A stretch of 64,000 nucleotides of DNA from Citrus sinensis (Eukaryota; Streptophyta; Magnoliopsida; Sapindales; Rutaceae), in contig NC_068560.1 of assembly GCF_022201045.2 (NCBI RefSeq), forward strand, positions 29,281,501 through 29,345,500. The letters run 5' to 3'. The number at the start of each line of letters is the position of its first letter. Position 1 is the first letter of the stretch. The position numbers were made by a program, and so were the translations under genes. The notes beneath the pieces were generated by a model. The model ran no database searches, was not told the origin of the DNA, and saw nothing but the letters and a program-made list of their open reading frames with translations. Below are positions 46,215 through 59,430 of this stretch, piece by piece.

Positions 46215-48380
46215 AGTTCGAAACTTTAATGTTGTTTTATCTTTTTGAGGAAACTAAGGCTTCTGGGTAATCTTATTTCTGAAAATTAAAAGGCGTTTTA
46301 GATCCTTCTATGGATTTTTATTTTTTTTATGTGGGAACGAAGAGAAAGAGAAGGCGGAGGTAGTAGAGAGGCAGGTGGGTGGGCTTAAACAGAATCCGAA
46401 TTATACTAAACCGGGTTTCTCGGATCGGGTTCATTGTTGTCAACGATGACCGAAATCTCGGGGTTTTTTCCACCGGAAATGAGCGCACAGATTATTTATC
46501 CACTATACTAAACTGAAAGAGGAGAAGCGAAGCGAAGAGAAGTGGAAAAAGAAGAGGAAGAAGATGATAAGAGTAATGGTTGAGTATGGAGGGCACCATG
46601 ATTGTTAAAATGGTGAGGCTGTAATTGATTGGCTGAGACTGAATATGTCATGTGCCCGATCACGTGCTGTTGTCGTTGGTTTTGACTTTTTTAATCTGGA
46701 ATGGTTCTCATTGGTTTGCCTGTTGTGTTGGCGTGAAGGTTTTAACAGTGGATATTTTGTGGATCGGATGGGAAAATCCAAAATTAAATCAGGCCAACTT
46801 TTCAAATGACAGAAATGCCCTTATATTTACAACAACTCTTTTGTTCAAATTTAAAAATGTCTTATTAATTTAATCAATTGACTAGATTTTTAGTGAATTA
46901 TTTGCAGATTTAATAATTTTTTAGAATTGAATTCTTGCTCTTTTGTTGTATATTGAGTCGATCTTAAAAACCTTATAATTAAATTGAAAATCTTAAAAAT
47001 GAAAAAACTCGGGAGGCATAATTCCCAAGGGTATTTTGGGGGTTTGAGTTTCAGACACGATGCAGAATATCGCGCACGCAATCACGGAGCAAAAAGCAAT
47101 CGTGCAGAATTCTTCTTCACCGTTCGATTAGATTGTGATGGCAAGTGATCGGTTCTGATTTGGGACGCGTGATGAGATAATGCAACGACTCAAAATAAGT
47201 GGTACTAAAAGTACATAAGATGCTGATGATGTACTACGTACCCCAATTTCCACGAAGCTGATGCGAGGCCGTGCTTACTACTTTGTACGGTGTTTAAGGG
47301 ACCCACAAGACCTGCAAACGACCGTACCTATCTATCGATCGAACCATTAATTGCGAGAGAGGTAATTACATCCTCATCCCCGTACTACTGAGTTTTCTTA
47401 AATGAGGAAACTATTTGTCTCTTTATGCCAAGTAATTCCCTAACTTGATAACTTCTATGTTCTAATCCTTTACCAAGACTACTTACCAAAATAGTTGGAC
47501 TTTGATCCTCACAATAAGTAGGGTGAAAATTACTAATAAATAGAAGAGTAATAATATATATCCTACTTGAATCTCACATAAATCATGAAACTAAGAGCAT
47601 TTTAAGTTTTAACTTTGAAATGAAAGAATTAGAAAAATTGAAATGGGTGGAGTCTGGTTTGTAAAATAAAAAAATGTTATAGTTATGAAACTAGTGTGGC
47701 ACTCAAGTGGAATGGATATCATCAATTAGCAACTCATTTTCACATTTCTTGTTTATATACCGAGAGAATATTTTATCAAATATTTGAAAGTAAATTTAAC
47801 TCGTGATAAGTTTGAATACTCAAATAATTCAAAGAAACTCGTAACATAGCTTTTCTAATAAGATCTCAATAGATTTTATAATACAAATATCAATAAATTG
47901 TAATATCATATTTCAAATAAACAAGATCATTTGTTAAAGTCAACAAGGATTGAAAAATTATCATTAAAAGGGATAATTACTTATGAGTGATACATATTTT
48001 TATAAATTTAAAAAAGGTAACACATATTTTAAAATATTCAAGTGGGTGACAAATCGTTAACTTTAACGTTAACCATTTTTGCCCCTAGAATTAATTATAA
48101 AATGATATTTATGCCCCTATAATAGTACAAAATGACATTTTTATCTCTACAATTAATTACAAAATATTTTTTTGTCTCTACTCAATTATTTTTTATTTTT
48201 AAACAGAAAAATTATTAAAAAAATTACATCTAAATGCAATTAACATACTTTTTTTGGTTAAATCATATTTTAAAAAAAATTCTTGTTGAATCAAACAAAA
48301 TTTTCTTATTAAATTTAACGACAAAGTTTGATTTAATAAAATTTTGATTCAACAAAAAAAATTTGTGTCATCCAAAAGTA
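46215..48380. other. intergenic upstream of the F-box/LRR gene
   Basis: Bases 46215-46560 are purine-rich near the gene start and probably hold its leader and promoter. Bases 48000-48200 contain several 'atttttgcccct' and 'aattaattacaaaat' units about 40 bases apart, a small degenerate repeat. No gene is seen. Confidence 0.5.
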
Positions 48381-48395
48381 ACTAACCCAATAATA

Positions 48396-49621
48396 GTTTC
48401 AGAATTAATCAATGGGGAGAACTGCTGGGATGAGGCCTTGATTTACAGGCATTTCGATAAGATGGATGCTGATGTAATAACCCAAATTCCGCTGCCAAAC
48501 AGACCAAGGGAGGATGAACTCATTTGGCATTATGGGAAGAGTGGCCAATATACTGTCAAAAGCGGTTACCAGACAGCCCTGAAAATTAGATTTCCAACCA
48601 TGCCTTCAAGCTCAGAGTCTTCAAAAAATTAGTGGAATATCATTTGGTCTCTTGTTTTGCCAAAGAAGATAAGAATTTTTGTTTGGAGGGCAGCCAAAAA
48701 CCTACTCCCTACAGCTAAGAATTTGTGGAAGAGGAAGATTGTCCAAGAGCCTAGCTGCCAGCTGTGTAAATTGGGGATAGAGAATGTGATTCATGTTTTA
48801 ATTGATTGTAAAGCCGCCAAGAAGGTTTGGAGACTATCCCATTTTGATAATGATATTCGTGTAGCCCCTGGGCAGGATATTTTGAGCTTGTTGCATGGCG
48901 TGAAAAGAATGAGAAGCAAAGCTGATATAGACTTGTTTGCTGCGATTCTCTGGGCGAAGTGGAATGCAAGGAACCAGTGGCTGTTCAAGGGTAAGCGAGA
49001 GAATCCCCAGATTGTGGTGGCTAAAGCTGAAGCTGTAATGGAAGCCTACAAGAGAGTGCAGCCTTCAACTAATGTAAGCAATGGAAATCAGCAGAAAATG
49101 GCTCAACATGTTTGGAACCCCCCTTAAGAAGGTTTTGTTAAGGTCAACACTGATGCAGCTACCAATTTAGAACAGAACCTTGCTGGACTGAGGGCTGTTA
49201 TTAGAGATGAAACGAGGCAAGTCACAGCAGCTGCAATTAAAGTTTCAAAATTCCATGGAGATGTCTTGTATGCTGAGGCAGAAGCTATGGAATAGGGCAT
49301 GCAGGTGGCGAAAGAAGCTCTTGTGAAAGATCTAATTGTGGAGTCAGATTCGCAAGGAGTAGTCAACTTAGTGAACAACAGGCATGGCAGCAGATCCGAG
49401 ATCTTTTGGGTGGTATCGGAAATTCAAAAATTAAAGGATAGCTTCGATCATGTTAGTTGTGTGTATACGCATAGATCTTATAATGCCATTGCCCATTCTC
49501 TAGCTAAATTAGCCTTAGAAAAATGCGAAACTGTTGTATGGAAGGGTTCCTACCCTCTACAAGTTATGTATCTGTTATCTTCTTTGCATTAATAGAAATC
49601 TCTTTTCAAAAAAAAAAAAAA
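48396..49621 (+). mobile_element. 5'-truncated L1-type LINE with target duplication
   Basis: One frame (phase of 48363) carries the end of ORF2. It holds the reverse-transcriptase zinc-binding domain (WHYGKSGQYTVKSGY, then KIRIFVWRAAKNLLPT and C-x2-C...H...C around CQLCKLG and HVLIDC). An RNase H domain follows (VNTDAA, YAEAEAM, ESDSQ, YTHRSYNAIAHSLAKLA). Three in-frame stops are seen, near 48630, 49126 and 49293. A poly(A) tail lies at 49607-49621. The target duplication actaaccc(a/g)ataata is at 48381-48395 and 49622-49636, with one mismatch. It is a dead copy, but its ends are clear. Confidence 0.88.
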
Positions 49622-49636
49622 ACTAACCCGATAATA

Positions 49637-50671
49637 TATAGTTTATGTGCCAGAGCGAAAACACAAAAAGAAATTTTAAGGGATTTGAATGTTATTATCC
49701 CATAAGGAGCACAAAAAGAAATTTACTTGACGTGATGGCAAACGCGTAGGGACCACACAGCCACTTTGGGTTCTAGATGGCTTTAGATTTAGATGAACCA
49801 ACCAATGCCTGATTAGGATGATTGCTTTTTATTTTAATGATTTATATTTGGTATTTTTCTGGTAAATGTCTTTGTCCATAATACAATATAATATAATGAA
49901 TAATTTAAACAATGTGATTATATCAACTTTAGGATTGAGATCAAAGTCTTTGATTAATATGCACTGAGAGGGTTTCTAATTTCGCAGGCTTTAGATTAAT
50001 CAACCCATTCCGTGATTAGGATTATGTTTTTATTTTTTTATGATTCTCATTTGATATTTTTCTGGTAAACGTCTCAGTCAATGTAATGAATAATTTAAAC
50101 AATGCTATTACATCTACTGTGGAAATTGAGATCAAAGTCATGATTAATGTGTATTGAGAGATTTCTAATTTGGTAGGCTTATGTTAATGAATTGGTGACA
50201 AGAGCACAAGGAATTATTTGTCATGTGAAAAAGAAAAATTGGGTACCACTCTCCTCCTTGCAACCCGACATTAAATTTTGATAATTTGATTCTATACAGT
50301 CCCCGCTAACAATCAATTAAAGATTTGATTCTGGTTTCTTTCTCCCTGAGTCAGAGATTCGAATGAATAAGCTCTTTATTAGGCAACCGGGCATCTTTAA
50401 ATTTAATCCCACTTGCATCTTCCATTAAATTAAGCCTTGATTTGTTGGATATCTGCCACTACCAGAACTTTAAAACAATCTCAAAAGACACATACCACAT
50501 GCAAAGCGCACATGCAGATTCAGGCTCAAGTGCAATCATATTCTGGAAATTGGCAGAAGCATATGCTTTGCTTCCTGGTATGAGAAAACATTTATGTAAT
50601 CAGCAACTTGCGTATAATTTAAGGCCCATTTTCTGTATGAAAATACTGACACAGAAAAAAAAAATGTAATC
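49637..50671. other. intergenic downstream of the GRDP-like gene
   Basis: It holds the tandem repeat at 49779-50180 and otherwise no gene. The GRDP-like gene 3' region occupies the right end. Confidence 0.5.
49779..50180 (+). repeat. two-copy tandem repeat of about 200 bases
   Basis: Copies begin 'ggctttagat' at about 49780 and 49989. They share 'gatatttttctggtaaa', 'taatgaataatttaaacaat' and 'ttgagatcaaagtc' blocks. A partial third start 'ggctta' is seen at about 50177. Noncoding. Confidence 0.75.
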
Positions 50672-53600
50672 TCATGTAATAATTCCTCTCTTGTACAACT
50701 TGTCGCCGCCTTCTGCCGGCGAATAATTTTGAGCCGGTGGCCTGCGAATGTTGTCTGTTGATGCAGCCATTACTGCTTTAGCATTCCAGTACCAAGGTTG
50801 AATGTATGGTGAGGTGATGGAAGAGGAGGATGACAACGATGAAGGATGAAGGTTAACAGAGCCCCAATCTCTATGTCCAAGTTTTGTTTCCTTTATTCTT
50901 CTTCGGATCAACAAACTCCCCACATCCTCCTTCCTCATTTCGGATACACTTCTAAGTATGGAGAAGCATAAAAGAAGTGCCAAAACTGCATCTTCTTCAG
51001 GCAAAAGTTCTATTACTAAAAGCTTCCAATTCAATAGAGCTGTTGCTTTCCCAGTCGGGTTCTCGTCTGTGAACCGGACGAGTGTCACAAAACCCTCATC
51101 GTCTTCCTCTTCCGCCTCTTTTTCGACTTCGCTTTGCTCCCTCCCTTGATACTGCATTTTCTGCCCTCTCAACAGTACCAGCTGCGGATAAACAATGTTA
51201 ATAACCGGCTAAATTTTCTATTGCATCAAAATTTTCATTTCTCAGGAATCTTGACATTACCAATGAATCTGGAGATGCTGCATTTTTCAAAGCAAATTTC
51301 AAGCCTGACGTCAAGGATGATGATTCCCAACTTATCATCAATTCATCCCCTGTTGAGAAATCCCATGCAGCTTGACATTCTGCTGTAGGTTCTTTTGGTG
51401 TTGCTGTTCCTACCACTTTCTCTGTACTAGATGGCAACAATGATGATAACATGTTTAAATTTTTATCCAATAAACCTTACTTCATAAGAAAACAAGTTTG
51501 GACTCGTAAATATTCCACAAGATTGATACAACAGAAACTAAAATCCAGCGGAGAAGACTGCATAACACAACCATTACTTGGCCTGAGAAAAAATTATCAT
51601 AATTGCGAAGCCAAAACAGCCACATAACACAGAATGCGGAATTGTTAATTCTATTCCTTCCCTAGATTAATGTATCATGAGCTGACTTTGGCTCTTGTCA
51701 ATCATGATATACGGTTATCATAAGTAACAACATACCAGGAGCTCTACCAATGGAACCAGCAACATAAGACCAAAAGCCTTCACGTATCTCTATAATCCTA
51801 TCCTCCCATTTCACAGCCGAAGGAGTTTCTCCGCCTCTTCTCCAAAATCCTCCTCCCACTCTGAAATTCATTTTCAAGCGTCCATTAGAAACATGCAAAA
51901 CAAAGATGTCCTAGTTTACTCATAATAAAATCCTCCTTAGATTATAAGGGATCATTACTGAGAACTTTTACCTTATTCGAACAACAAAACATTCTCTGCC
52001 TGCATGATCAAGAACAGTACGAGACAACCACCGACCTTCTTGGGGCCGATACCCGTTTAACCGCAGAATTACATCTGATATCATAGCTCCTGAATCATCT
52101 GTGACTCTGTCTGGAACACATTTCAATAAGTATTGGGCTTGGACTGGAGGAGTTATGGAAATAACAACCCTAAATTGTTCAATTTCTCTTTCCATCGTAA
52201 GTGAGGGTGCTCTCAGTAAATTGTTCCAACGAAATTCTACAGTGCCTTGCAATGTACTTCCTTTGAAGCAGGTGCCACCAGGATGTCGAAGCTCAAGAAT
52301 TAAACCTTTGGTTCCAAACTCGCAGTATAAATGCCAAACCTTTTGCCATGAATTGTGGGAGAAGCTGGAAATCGGTTTGCCAAGCTTGAGCTCCCTGTGA
52401 CATCTTACCATTCGTAGACGCAGGAAATCACATTTAATATCCTGTTGCATTGCCTTCATCCCAGATTTGAGTTTCAGAAAGATACATACCTGCCATGTAA
52501 GACCAAAATCAATTTCCTCACCAGCTCATTAAAGCACAACTAAGGCCCAATTCCCTTAAACAGTTTGTGGAAGAATTGATTTGCAGTGTGAAAGCATTAA
52601 AGCTGACGTAATGCAAAACTAGCTCGATTTTTGGAGTTCAAATGTAAATTAATATGATTCCATTACTGCAGAAAGCATCACCAGAATCTCTTATGAAATG
52701 CTCTTCCTTTTTGCAGTTTGTCCATATTTTTATATGGTCCATTATTCCTTTTTGTATCTCCTTATGTCTCAAGGTTAAGCTTGCCCATTTTAGTCTAGAA
52801 GATTGAAAGTAGTCAAGATGTAATTAGCATTACCTAAAGTCCATTTCTAAAAAAATAATAATAATAATAACTGATTAAAATAACTACAATTGCACCAAGT
52901 GTGAGTTACCAAGAGCAATTTGTCTAAGTGTTTCAAATCATTCATAATTGCTCCTAAGCATACCAACAGTGACAGAAGCAGGATCTTAATTTGGGGTTGC
53001 CAAAATATATTGCAAGTAAGTATTTTTAGAAAATTGGGGTAGCCTTGAGGAATAAGTTGGGGGTCATCTTGAAAGCTTTTAAATTTTTACCTTATTTTTA
53101 AAAAAATTTCAAAAACTTGCCAACCCAGTAGTTCTGCCTCTGGATACCATCACTTGCTATAAAACAATTCAAGGAATGCAGTCATTTTCCATTACCTAAC
53201 ATTGAAATAGTACTCACTAAGGATTACTGCCCTTTAATAATACAAATTAATCAAAAATCATAAAAGAGAAAAGGACTAAAACACAAAAAGTGCTAACAGC
53301 TCTGGCCACAGCAAAAATAAAGCTTATATAATTATAACCTATACAAGCTTTCAAGACCCAAAGAAAGATTTTATAATGGGTTTTTCAAGACCCACGGAAA
53401 AATTTTAGAATGGGTTTTTCAGCTGGGCCTGCGACTGGAAATTTTAGAAATTGTTTTAAGGAGAAAACCAAACTTTCAAGAGCTGTAGCCCCCCATATTT
53501 CATTCAATAATCTTAAAAAAACTGTAAGTAATTAAACTACAGAAAGTGAACTGAACTGACCTCAAGTAGGAACCTGGGCAACATGGATTTGTATTTGCTG

Positions 53601-55435
53601 TTGACATCTGTATCCGAGACATTCCAGAAAATAGGTGGCTTGACAGAGGCAATCCCATCAAATTCCAAAGCTAACCCACCTCCAGCTTTCTCATAAGGCA
53701 GATCAAAAGTTTTTTCCCATATTTTCTTGGTTTCTTCCACATCTTTTGCCTTCACATTTCCCCACACACCCACCACCTTCCCCATATCATCCCACGTGCC
53801 CTTCAAGTCCTCAGCATACACCGTGGGGTAGCTCTGGTTGATTCATTAAAAACTAAAGTTATTTAATGGATCACGTTCACAAAACGTAACAAAGCAATTT
53901 AAATTAGAGTCATTAATCACCATCATTATCACAATTCAAACACACACAATATAAGCAAATTTTAGAAACTACTTGTGTGCAAGTTGGTTCAATTAGCAAA
54001 ATCTCTTCGAGTGGTACAAGAAGTCTGGGGTCCATTTTCATTTTTAATTTCTTATTGTTAAGTAAAATAAATATTAACCTCAAACTTCACCTAATCCTAA
54101 CAGATGTTCATAGTCATTGAACAAGATTATTTTTCTGAAGTTATAAAAACCAAAAGAATGAAAATGAGACAAAAAGATAAGAGTCTTTATCACACACAAC
54201 TTACAAACACAAGTATTTGAAAGGATAAAACGCACTGAGGTTAAAGTAGAGAATTGAAAGAGAAACTCATGAAAAGAAACAGAATTTAGATATCACAAAA
54301 GAACAAACATAAAATCCAAATGGAATAGACAAAGAGAATTCCAAAAGATGCATGTTGATAGAGAGAGTAACAATGATGAAGAAAACCAACCAGAAGAGTA
54401 AGCCACATTAGCTGAATGTCAGAAGCAGGCACAAAAAGAGAGCACCCATCAGAGAATTTCTGCAATATGTACAGGAATCCTTTGTATCTTTGTCTGGCTG
54501 CTATCAAATATACAAGCTCGCACATGTATGGCTCTGAAAACTTTAAGTACAAAAATCTTTGCCTTTTTACTTCATCCAATATATCTTCATTTGTAACACA
54601 AATTGGATTTTCAGAATCTGAATCCACTTCATTCCCAAAAGGCTCAGATGGGTATTTATGCTCCCAAATTTCTCTGCACCTCATTAAGGCATACTCTTCA
54701 TTTTCTTCATCAAAAATTGCCGGCTTCCCAATGAGTTTTGAGAACCTTGACTCACAGTATTGCCTGTAACGGACCTGAGAAATATAGTTGTCAACTTTTA
54801 CATTGCACACCAAAAGTCGATACGTAATTCAACTAGAAATGTCCAATATTTTCTTCGGTTGATGAAGAAAATAGAAGTGAAGTGATTCAAAATTGCTCTC
54901 ATTAACTAAAAAGAAAAGACAAAATGGGAATTAATTGTCAACTTATTAAACGGTTATTTATTAGAACTATAACTAAAAAAAGGCAAAATTGATCTTTTTC
55001 CCCCACTTTCTCAGCAGCCAAACAGAAAGTTGACAAAAAGGAGTAACCAGCTTACCGGGTTCAAGGAATGGCAAAACCAGACCCACTCAATATCAACTGG
55101 AGGAAGAATCATAGGTGGCGGGGCCCCCACCGTCAGATCAGACATCAGCGGCATCCACAGCTCCTCATACCTGTAAAAACAAAATAAAAATGATCTTCTG
55201 AGCAACACTGACCAAAAAACTAAATTTTATTATAATTTTTGAACCTTCTTATAGCTTCAAGAATTGTTGGTCTCTCATGTAACCACTGAGACTCATTGAC
55301 AGTTCTCAAGAACCCGATATTTTTTCTAGTAGCAGAAACAAGATCAACACCGAGTCTTATCGTATCAACTTCCGATATCCCGCTGAGAGTTCTTGTCGTT
55401 AAGTTGTCCAAAATCTCGGACCCAGCCGATGACAT
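50672..55435 (-). CDS. GRDP-like (DUF1399) protein without a glycine-rich tail
   Basis: Eight exons on the minus strand: 55245-55435, 55056-55170, 54391-54774, 53561-53833, 51972-52489, 51736-51860, 51261-51421 and 50672-51181. They join in frame to 758 residues. The N-terminal half has the DUF1399 pattern (VDLVSATRKNIGFLRTV, LHERPTILEAIRR, PPVDIEWVWFCHSLNP, LPASDIQLMWLT-type, SYPTVYAEDL). The centre has a region with RHPGGTCFKG and an all-beta look. The C-terminus is acidic and then Ser-rich, ending GGDKLYKRGIIT. Arabidopsis GRDP1/GRDP2 carry a glycine-rich end that is absent here, so this resembles the shorter plant paralogues. The molecular role is not known. An in-frame upstream Met at 55462 is possible. 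The large intron 4 (52490-53560) shows no gene. Confidence 0.85.
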
Positions 55436-55462
55436 CGTTGAAAAATGAAAACACGCACACAC

Positions 55463-57650
55463 AGAGAGTTAAGTGAAACCTTATGTTATTGTGCTTGTAA
55501 TTTATTACATAAAACAGGAGCTTTAATTAATGATGATATCTGTTGGCTACAAAGAGAATAAATAATATTTATACGAGGAAGAAACAGTGTTGTGTGTGTC
55601 ATTGTTATCGTGAATAAGATGGGACACGTGGCAAGTGGGTTTTTGTTTTCAGGTGGTGGGGTTTGTGGGGACTAAGAGAGGAAGTTGAAGATCAGCTTGG
55701 GTTGTTATTCCATGGCCTTTGATCATCACATGTGCGGTATTGTTAATGATAATAATATATGATGTAAAGATTAATTACTGTTTTGGCAAATGAACAAAAT
55801 TTCGTATCGAATTGAAAGACCTTAATTGTAACATCACAAAAATGATAAGAGAGACACTTTGCTTGGACAAGAAAAAGAGTATTTCGTCCGGAAGGTGGTT
55901 GTTTCATAAAGGAATTGAAAATGACTTCAATAAATTGTTGAAGTTATTGAATTCATCATTTATACAAATTGGTTGATTATTCTTTACAAAATTGGAATGA
56001 ATTAATTGTATTATCTATATTATTTCACCAATTAATTGATGAATACCACATTAAAAATCTTTAAAATAAAATATATAACACTACTCAAAAAGTTGAAACT
56101 GTATATTTTGCTATTTATTGTGAAATGAAATTACTAATAAATGTGCTTTTGGATTATAAAAGTAAAGTTAATAATTATTGGTTTCCAAGTAAACATGGAT
56201 GTTTAGTGAATACTTCAACTACGTGGGTGTAATAACACAAGTATCATTGACTCAATGATACATTTATTAACAAGCATGTGATGATAATTGATAAATATCT
56301 CTATCTCTATCCGGTTAGTTGGGACACAGTGCCATTTGTTATTCCAAATATGGGTTGGTATAGCTCAGTGATGTCTCAAAACAAAGCACACTCATTTGTG
56401 TTGTCACCAATGAAGTCAATCAGCACTGCTAGCGAATCATTCAGAAACAAGACATGCAAACATGATGTGGGCAGCCATTGCCCATTTTCATCGCTTCTCC
56501 TCTCCTGTCTTTATTAAATGTAGTGATTCACCACATAAATGGCCCCTGGCTGGCCCATGTGAAGAATCACTCTCATGTTTGGACCCGTGAAATATTTCTA
56601 TGACTAGACAAATTTCATCAACTTTTCTCCTGTGATTTGGCCTAATTAACAAACTTGCTTGATTAGGCAATTTGTGGATACTCCTTGTCCTTGAAAGAAA
56701 TTCAATCATGTTAACTTTTGGCCAAAACCTTGACAAAAGGGCATTATTATTGTTAATTGAAGTTTCAAACGACTTGATTGATCACGATCTTGGATTGAGT
56801 TTATATAAATTGCAAAATTGGAAGAGAAACAATGTTATTGGTTATTTACTCAAAATATTTTTAGTTGAATCAAATGTCATAACACTACTATTGCAATAAA
56901 AATATTATCAACTCTTTTTAGTTAGGTAGACAGATAGTCAAGGATCACATGATATGATAAAAAGATTCTCGACGGTGTTAATAGATAATAGTTTATGATG
57001 GCGGCCTTGCTATTTTCCCCATAAAGAAGACAAAACTTTTCAATTAAATTATTTACGTCAAGGGGGGAAAAAAAATTTACACTCGGAGAGCCGAAAAGCT
57101 ACAAAATGACAAAACAATTGGCATCCATTTAATAATGGATTTTTTTTATTTATCCTCTGAATGAATGTTCATGAATCATGTAATGAAATATAGAGGTCAG
57201 AATGTAAGAAAATGGAGCTTTTAGGCTCAGAATCGAAAGCAATGAATTAAACAAAGATAATGTATTTGATCAATCCTAATCTAGGGCAATGTCTAAACAA
57301 TAGCGGCGGCTTAGAAGCACGACAAATTGGCACGCTTGCCAGTCCTTAATTTTGAATTTTGCTAGCCGGGGTCCAGTGGTCCGCCACTGGGCACAAAATT
57401 TTGAAGACAATAGCAAGCTAAGGAAAGAGGGTGCAAAAAATTAGACGTCAGATTTCGATGATAAAAAATAATGTTATTTAGTATTTCTCCAAAGTAACTG
57501 GTGAATTTCATTTTTGTCGGTTTACAATCTTAGTCTACTAGAGGCCAAAAAATAATAATAATAAATAAATAACATTTACTGCCAAAGTTCATATACAGTT
57601 CCATCATATATGGCTACATTGCATACGTAACACCTTTAAGGAGTTTCAGT
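55463..57650. other. intergenic
   Basis: The left end is the promoter region of the GRDP-like gene (an ACACGTGGCA motif at about 55625). The rest is AT-rich with several short spurious frames on both strands. No gene or transposon end is recognised. Confidence 0.5.
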
Positions 57651-58400
57651 TCAAGCCTTCCCCTCTGCTGACCCATCAAACTTCTTCTCTAGAAATCGCT
57701 TCTTACAATCGTAGAAATAAATCATAAAAGCCACCCACTTCATCACACTCCCCAAACAATCCAAACAAGCCTGCCCAACAATGACTTCAATCATCAAATT
57801 ACCCTTTTGCCAGCCAACACGGGGACTTGATAATCTCAAACCACAGCTCCAAGCAAAGAACACAAGCATTGCGAGAAACCCACGCTTCCTGCTGCCTCTA
57901 CTGATATAAGCCAAAACCCCTAGGGCAACATTCCCATGCTTGTTTTCTCTTCCAATATTGATATCACAGTGCCCGTATTCCAAACAGCACTCCACTCAAT
58001 ATATTTTGTAAACAAGGCCACAAAAACCAACATATACATCTACGTGAAGAAGCTGGACCGTATTACATAGATGTTTATTGAGAAGAGTGAACAATCCAAC
58101 CAAAGCAAATGAATTCAAAAGAAGAGCATAAATGGATGTAATCAGAGGACCCTTGAATAATGCTATCTTATTCTCGATGAAGGGTTTGGTCAACATCTCC
58201 TTTTCTTGTGCGTAAATGGCTGAGGCAGTACTGACAGTGATGATAGTGTTGAGCAGGTCAAAGAGATGAATGATTGCCAAGAACATGAAACTTTGCACGA
58301 GGAGTTTTTGGGAGAAAAAGTTGCCAATCCAGTCTCTGAAAACATCTAGGGTGTACCAAGAAGATCTGTAGATGATCCCAAAGCCATCATGGGGAGGAGG
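57651..58400 (-). pseudogene. multi-pass membrane protein frame with one in-frame stop
   Basis: One minus-strand frame runs from about 58390 (HDGFGIIYRSSWYTLDVFRDWIGNFFSQK) through at least three hydrophobic segments (FMFLAIIHLFDLLNTI, PLITSIYALLLNSFALVGLFTLL, GFLAMLVFFAWSCGL). It ends EKKFDGSAEGKA at 57651. It resembles a plant family of uncharacterised membrane proteins that I cannot name with certainty. A single TGA at about 57996-57998 interrupts the frame, no start codon is seen at the left of the frame, and there is no intron. It may be a retro-copy or a decayed gene. Readthrough or a sequencing error at the TGA cannot be excluded. Confidence 0.55.
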
Positions 58401-58849
58401 GCATCAGCTTGAGATTTGAGCGATGCAATCAAGGCACATTGGAATATGGTTTAATATAAAAACAAGAAGCAAAACAAGGCAATCGAAGTGAGTAAAACTA
58501 TGAAGACAAAGTAGAGTTTTTTTGGTGGCATCAGCAGGTAAATGACTAGTTCCACAATTACAGCACAAATTTTATGTTTATATCTGCCGCAGGAACCAGC
58601 TGAAATAGTAAAAAATCATCTAACAGAATTATTCAACCAAACCAAGCCCTCAACTGAAATGCCTTTCATTTTGCATATACAATAAAATAAGATAATGAAC
58701 AAAATCTGAGAGATCAAAATTATACAGCTCTCTTCTGAATGAAGCCTGCAGCAGCTGGAATAATAATGAAAAGACTGTACTATCAAATCAGTAGGTTTTT
58801 TGTGCACTATTGAACTAAAGAAGATAAACAAATAAATTGGTCTATTAAC

Positions 58850-58930
58850 AAAGCCTAAGAATTGCAGAATGTCAGCAGGGCTTGACAAGCCATTCAGTCC
58901 CGAAAGATGATATTTTGTAAATGGGCCAAA
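58850..58930 (-). pseudogene. degenerate copy of the box C/D snoRNA at 59008
   Basis: It shares CATCTTTCGGGACTGAATGG and ATTCTGCAATT with the 59008-59094 copy, offset by 156 bases. The box C region is lost and box D reads CTTA, so it is probably not processed. Confidence 0.6.
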
Positions 58931-59007
58931 CTTCTAAATGCAAACAAGAAACCACAAACTTATGTCGAATGATCAGCTCCAAGGTAAAAATATGAATAAT
59001 AAGACAG

Positions 59008-59094
59008 GGCCTCAGAATTGCAGAATGACAGCAAGGCTTAAAAAGCCATTCAGTCCCGAAAGATGGTATGTTTTGAATGATATCCTCATAGGCC
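59008..59094 (-). ncRNA. snoR39BY: box C/D snoRNA, snoR39BY-like
   Basis: An 87-base RNA closed by a GGCC/GGCC end stem. On the minus strand the box C-like ATGAGGA is at 59083-59089, box D' CTGA at 59050-59053 and box D CTGA at 59012-59015. The D' guide ACCATCTTTCGGG is complementary to the conserved 25S rRNA stretch CCCGAAAGATGGT. Counting five from the box points to the G of CCCG, the site known as Gm805 in yeast. The D guide ATTCTGCAATT is complementary to AATTGCAGAAT of 5.8S rRNA and points to its G, Gm79 in plants. This dual specificity fits plant snoR39BY as I recall it. Box C departs from RTGATGA at one position. Confidence 0.75.
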
Positions 59095-59364
59095 AAATTT
59101 CTTCATAGAAAATTAAAAGACCACATCCCAAATGATCAAAGCAGCACTGGATGGAGAACCATCAACATCAACACCGCATTTACTTGTGACCTGTTAATTT
59201 GCTAATTTGGAATCTATAAACATAATTAGTGTGCCCCATTCAAGTATTAGCCCCCCATCATATCATTAAAGTTTAAAAATGAAGTGCAATTTGTATCACA
59301 GAAAAACAAACACATAGGAATGGGAACAGAATTCATGAGGACTATGGAAAATGACAAAATATAT

Positions 59365-59430
59365 GTCTCATGGCAATTCCCAAATGGTAAAGGCAGCAAC
59401 GCCGCTCCACAAGGCGATGGAATATGAGAC
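59365..59430 (-). repeat. structured noncoding repeat, copy A
   Basis: A 66-base segment closed by GTCTCAT/ATGAGAC with a conserved interior. It lies within a roughly 250-base block (59340-59600) repeated at 59700-59950. A part of that block also recurs near 59126-59270. It could be a snoRNA or other small RNA, but I found no clear box H. Confidence 0.45.
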
